5,729 nucleotides of DNA, taken from assembly GCA_003535305.1 (NCBI GenBank), contig DOHL01000051.1, positions 1 to 5,729 of the forward strand, written 5' to 3'. This document shows positions 5,574 to 5,729 of the stretch, piece by piece. The notes under the pieces were generated by a model. That model was given only the letters and a program-made list of their open reading frames with translations. It was not told the origin of the DNA and ran no database searches. A program made the position numbers and the translations under genes. Numbering within the stretch: the first letter of the stretch is position 1; the number at the start of each line of letters is the position of its first letter. The DNA comes from Candidatus Acetothermia bacterium (GTDB lineage: Bacteria; Bipolaricaulota; Bipolaricaulia; UBA7950).

Positions 5574-5690
5574 AAGGTACGAGGAGCGAGGAACGAGGTT
5601 CAAGGAGCGAGGAACGAGGCCTGCCCCCGGCCGCAGGCCCAGGGGTTCGCGGTTCAAGGTTCACGGTTGGAGGCTCATAGTTGAGGCATA
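5574..5690 (+). repeat. Degenerate heptanucleotide tandem array upstream of frr
   Basis: Seven in-phase 7-base units run from 5574 to 5622: AAGGTAC, GAGGAGC, GAGGAAC, GAGGTTC, AAGGAGC, GAGGAAC and GAGGCCT. A 26-base interruption with a GC-rich hairpin follows. A second, more decayed run from 5649 to 5690 then reads GCGGTTC, AAGGTTC, ACGGTTG, GAGGCTC, ATAGTTG and AGGCATA. A 17-base stretch (5582-5598) recurs exactly at 5603-5619, three units later. The unit consensus RAGGNNC is the same as in the array at 1-70 read on the other strand. Bases 5691-5729 beyond it hold nothing I can identify. Confidence 0.8.
5618..5639. other. GC-rich hairpin within the upstream array
   Basis: GGCCTGC (5618-5624) and GCAGGCC (5633-5639) form a perfect 7-base-pair stem around an 8-base loop made only of C and G. 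It interrupts the heptamer phase of the array. No T-run follows on either strand, so it does not look like an intrinsic terminator. Confidence 0.6.
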
Positions 5691-5729
5691 GGGATTTCAA
5701 AGTGCAGTACGCAAAGGGTAGAGTCTTCA

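Noticed and set aside
5618..5639. Intrinsic terminator
   Set aside because: The stem is strong but no T-run follows on either strand.
5496..5657. 54-codon N-terminal extension of frr starting at 5657
   Set aside because: It translates the heptanucleotide array, giving a periodic peptide (LVPRSLN, LVPRSSY and so on). RRF has its exact normal length from the ATG at 5495, which also has a ribosome binding site.
5574..5690. CRISPR array
   Set aside because: Units are 7 bases, contiguous and degenerate; there are no 20-40-base repeats separated by unique spacers.
5691..5729. End of an upstream minus-strand gene such as pyrH
   Set aside because: Short open stretches exist but do not match the C-terminus of UMP kinase or any family I recognise, and 39 bases are too few to call.
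1..5729. A novel defence, mobile or biosynthetic system
   Set aside because: Every full-length gene is a known housekeeping family. There is no transposase, integrase, toxin-antitoxin or unknown conserved gene in the window.

Overview
The window holds the greater part of a bacterial F-type ATP synthase operon, all on the minus strand. Transcription runs from high to low coordinates: frr (ribosome recycling factor), an atpI-like membrane gene, atpB (a), atpE (c), atpF (b), atpH (delta), atpA (alpha) and atpG (gamma). The eight genes are packed with 1 to 22 bases between them, or overlap by 4 or 16 bases, so they look like one translationally coupled unit. The genes for beta (atpD) and epsilon (atpC) are not in the window. 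They may lie beyond the left edge, but the sequence after atpG is a repeat array rather than the start of atpD.

Layout, read in the direction of transcription. Bases 5729-5496 hold no recognisable gene: 39 bases at the edge with nothing identifiable, then a degenerate heptanucleotide repeat array (about 5574-5690) with a GC-rich hairpin inside it, then a candidate sigma-70-type promoter (5514-5542) just before frr. Bases 5495-80 are the operon. Bases 79-1 hold a second heptanucleotide array that starts about 10 bases after the atpG stop and is inverted relative to the first.

The products fit together as one machine. The a, c-ring and b subunits form the membrane Fo part. Delta and b form the outer stalk, alpha is part of the F1 head, and gamma is the rotor shaft. 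The AtpI-like protein probably helps assemble the c-ring. Subunit c carries the residue pattern P-x3-Q plus E-T in helix 2, known from Na+-binding rotor rings, so the enzyme may be Na+-coupled. RRF has no direct role in the complex. Its position at the head of the operon would tie ATP synthase expression to a translation gene.

The organism is a bacterium with moderate GC content, mixed start codons (ATG, GTG, TTG) and clear Shine-Dalgarno sites. Heptanucleotide intergenic repeats and a possibly Na+-type c subunit would suit an anaerobe or an uncultivated candidate phylum. This is only an impression, and no marker here fixes the lineage. The core genes are conventional and I see no new defence, mobile or biosynthetic system. 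The points worth a second look are the c-subunit ion site, frr leading the operon, the paired inverted arrays, and substitutions in gamma and alpha.
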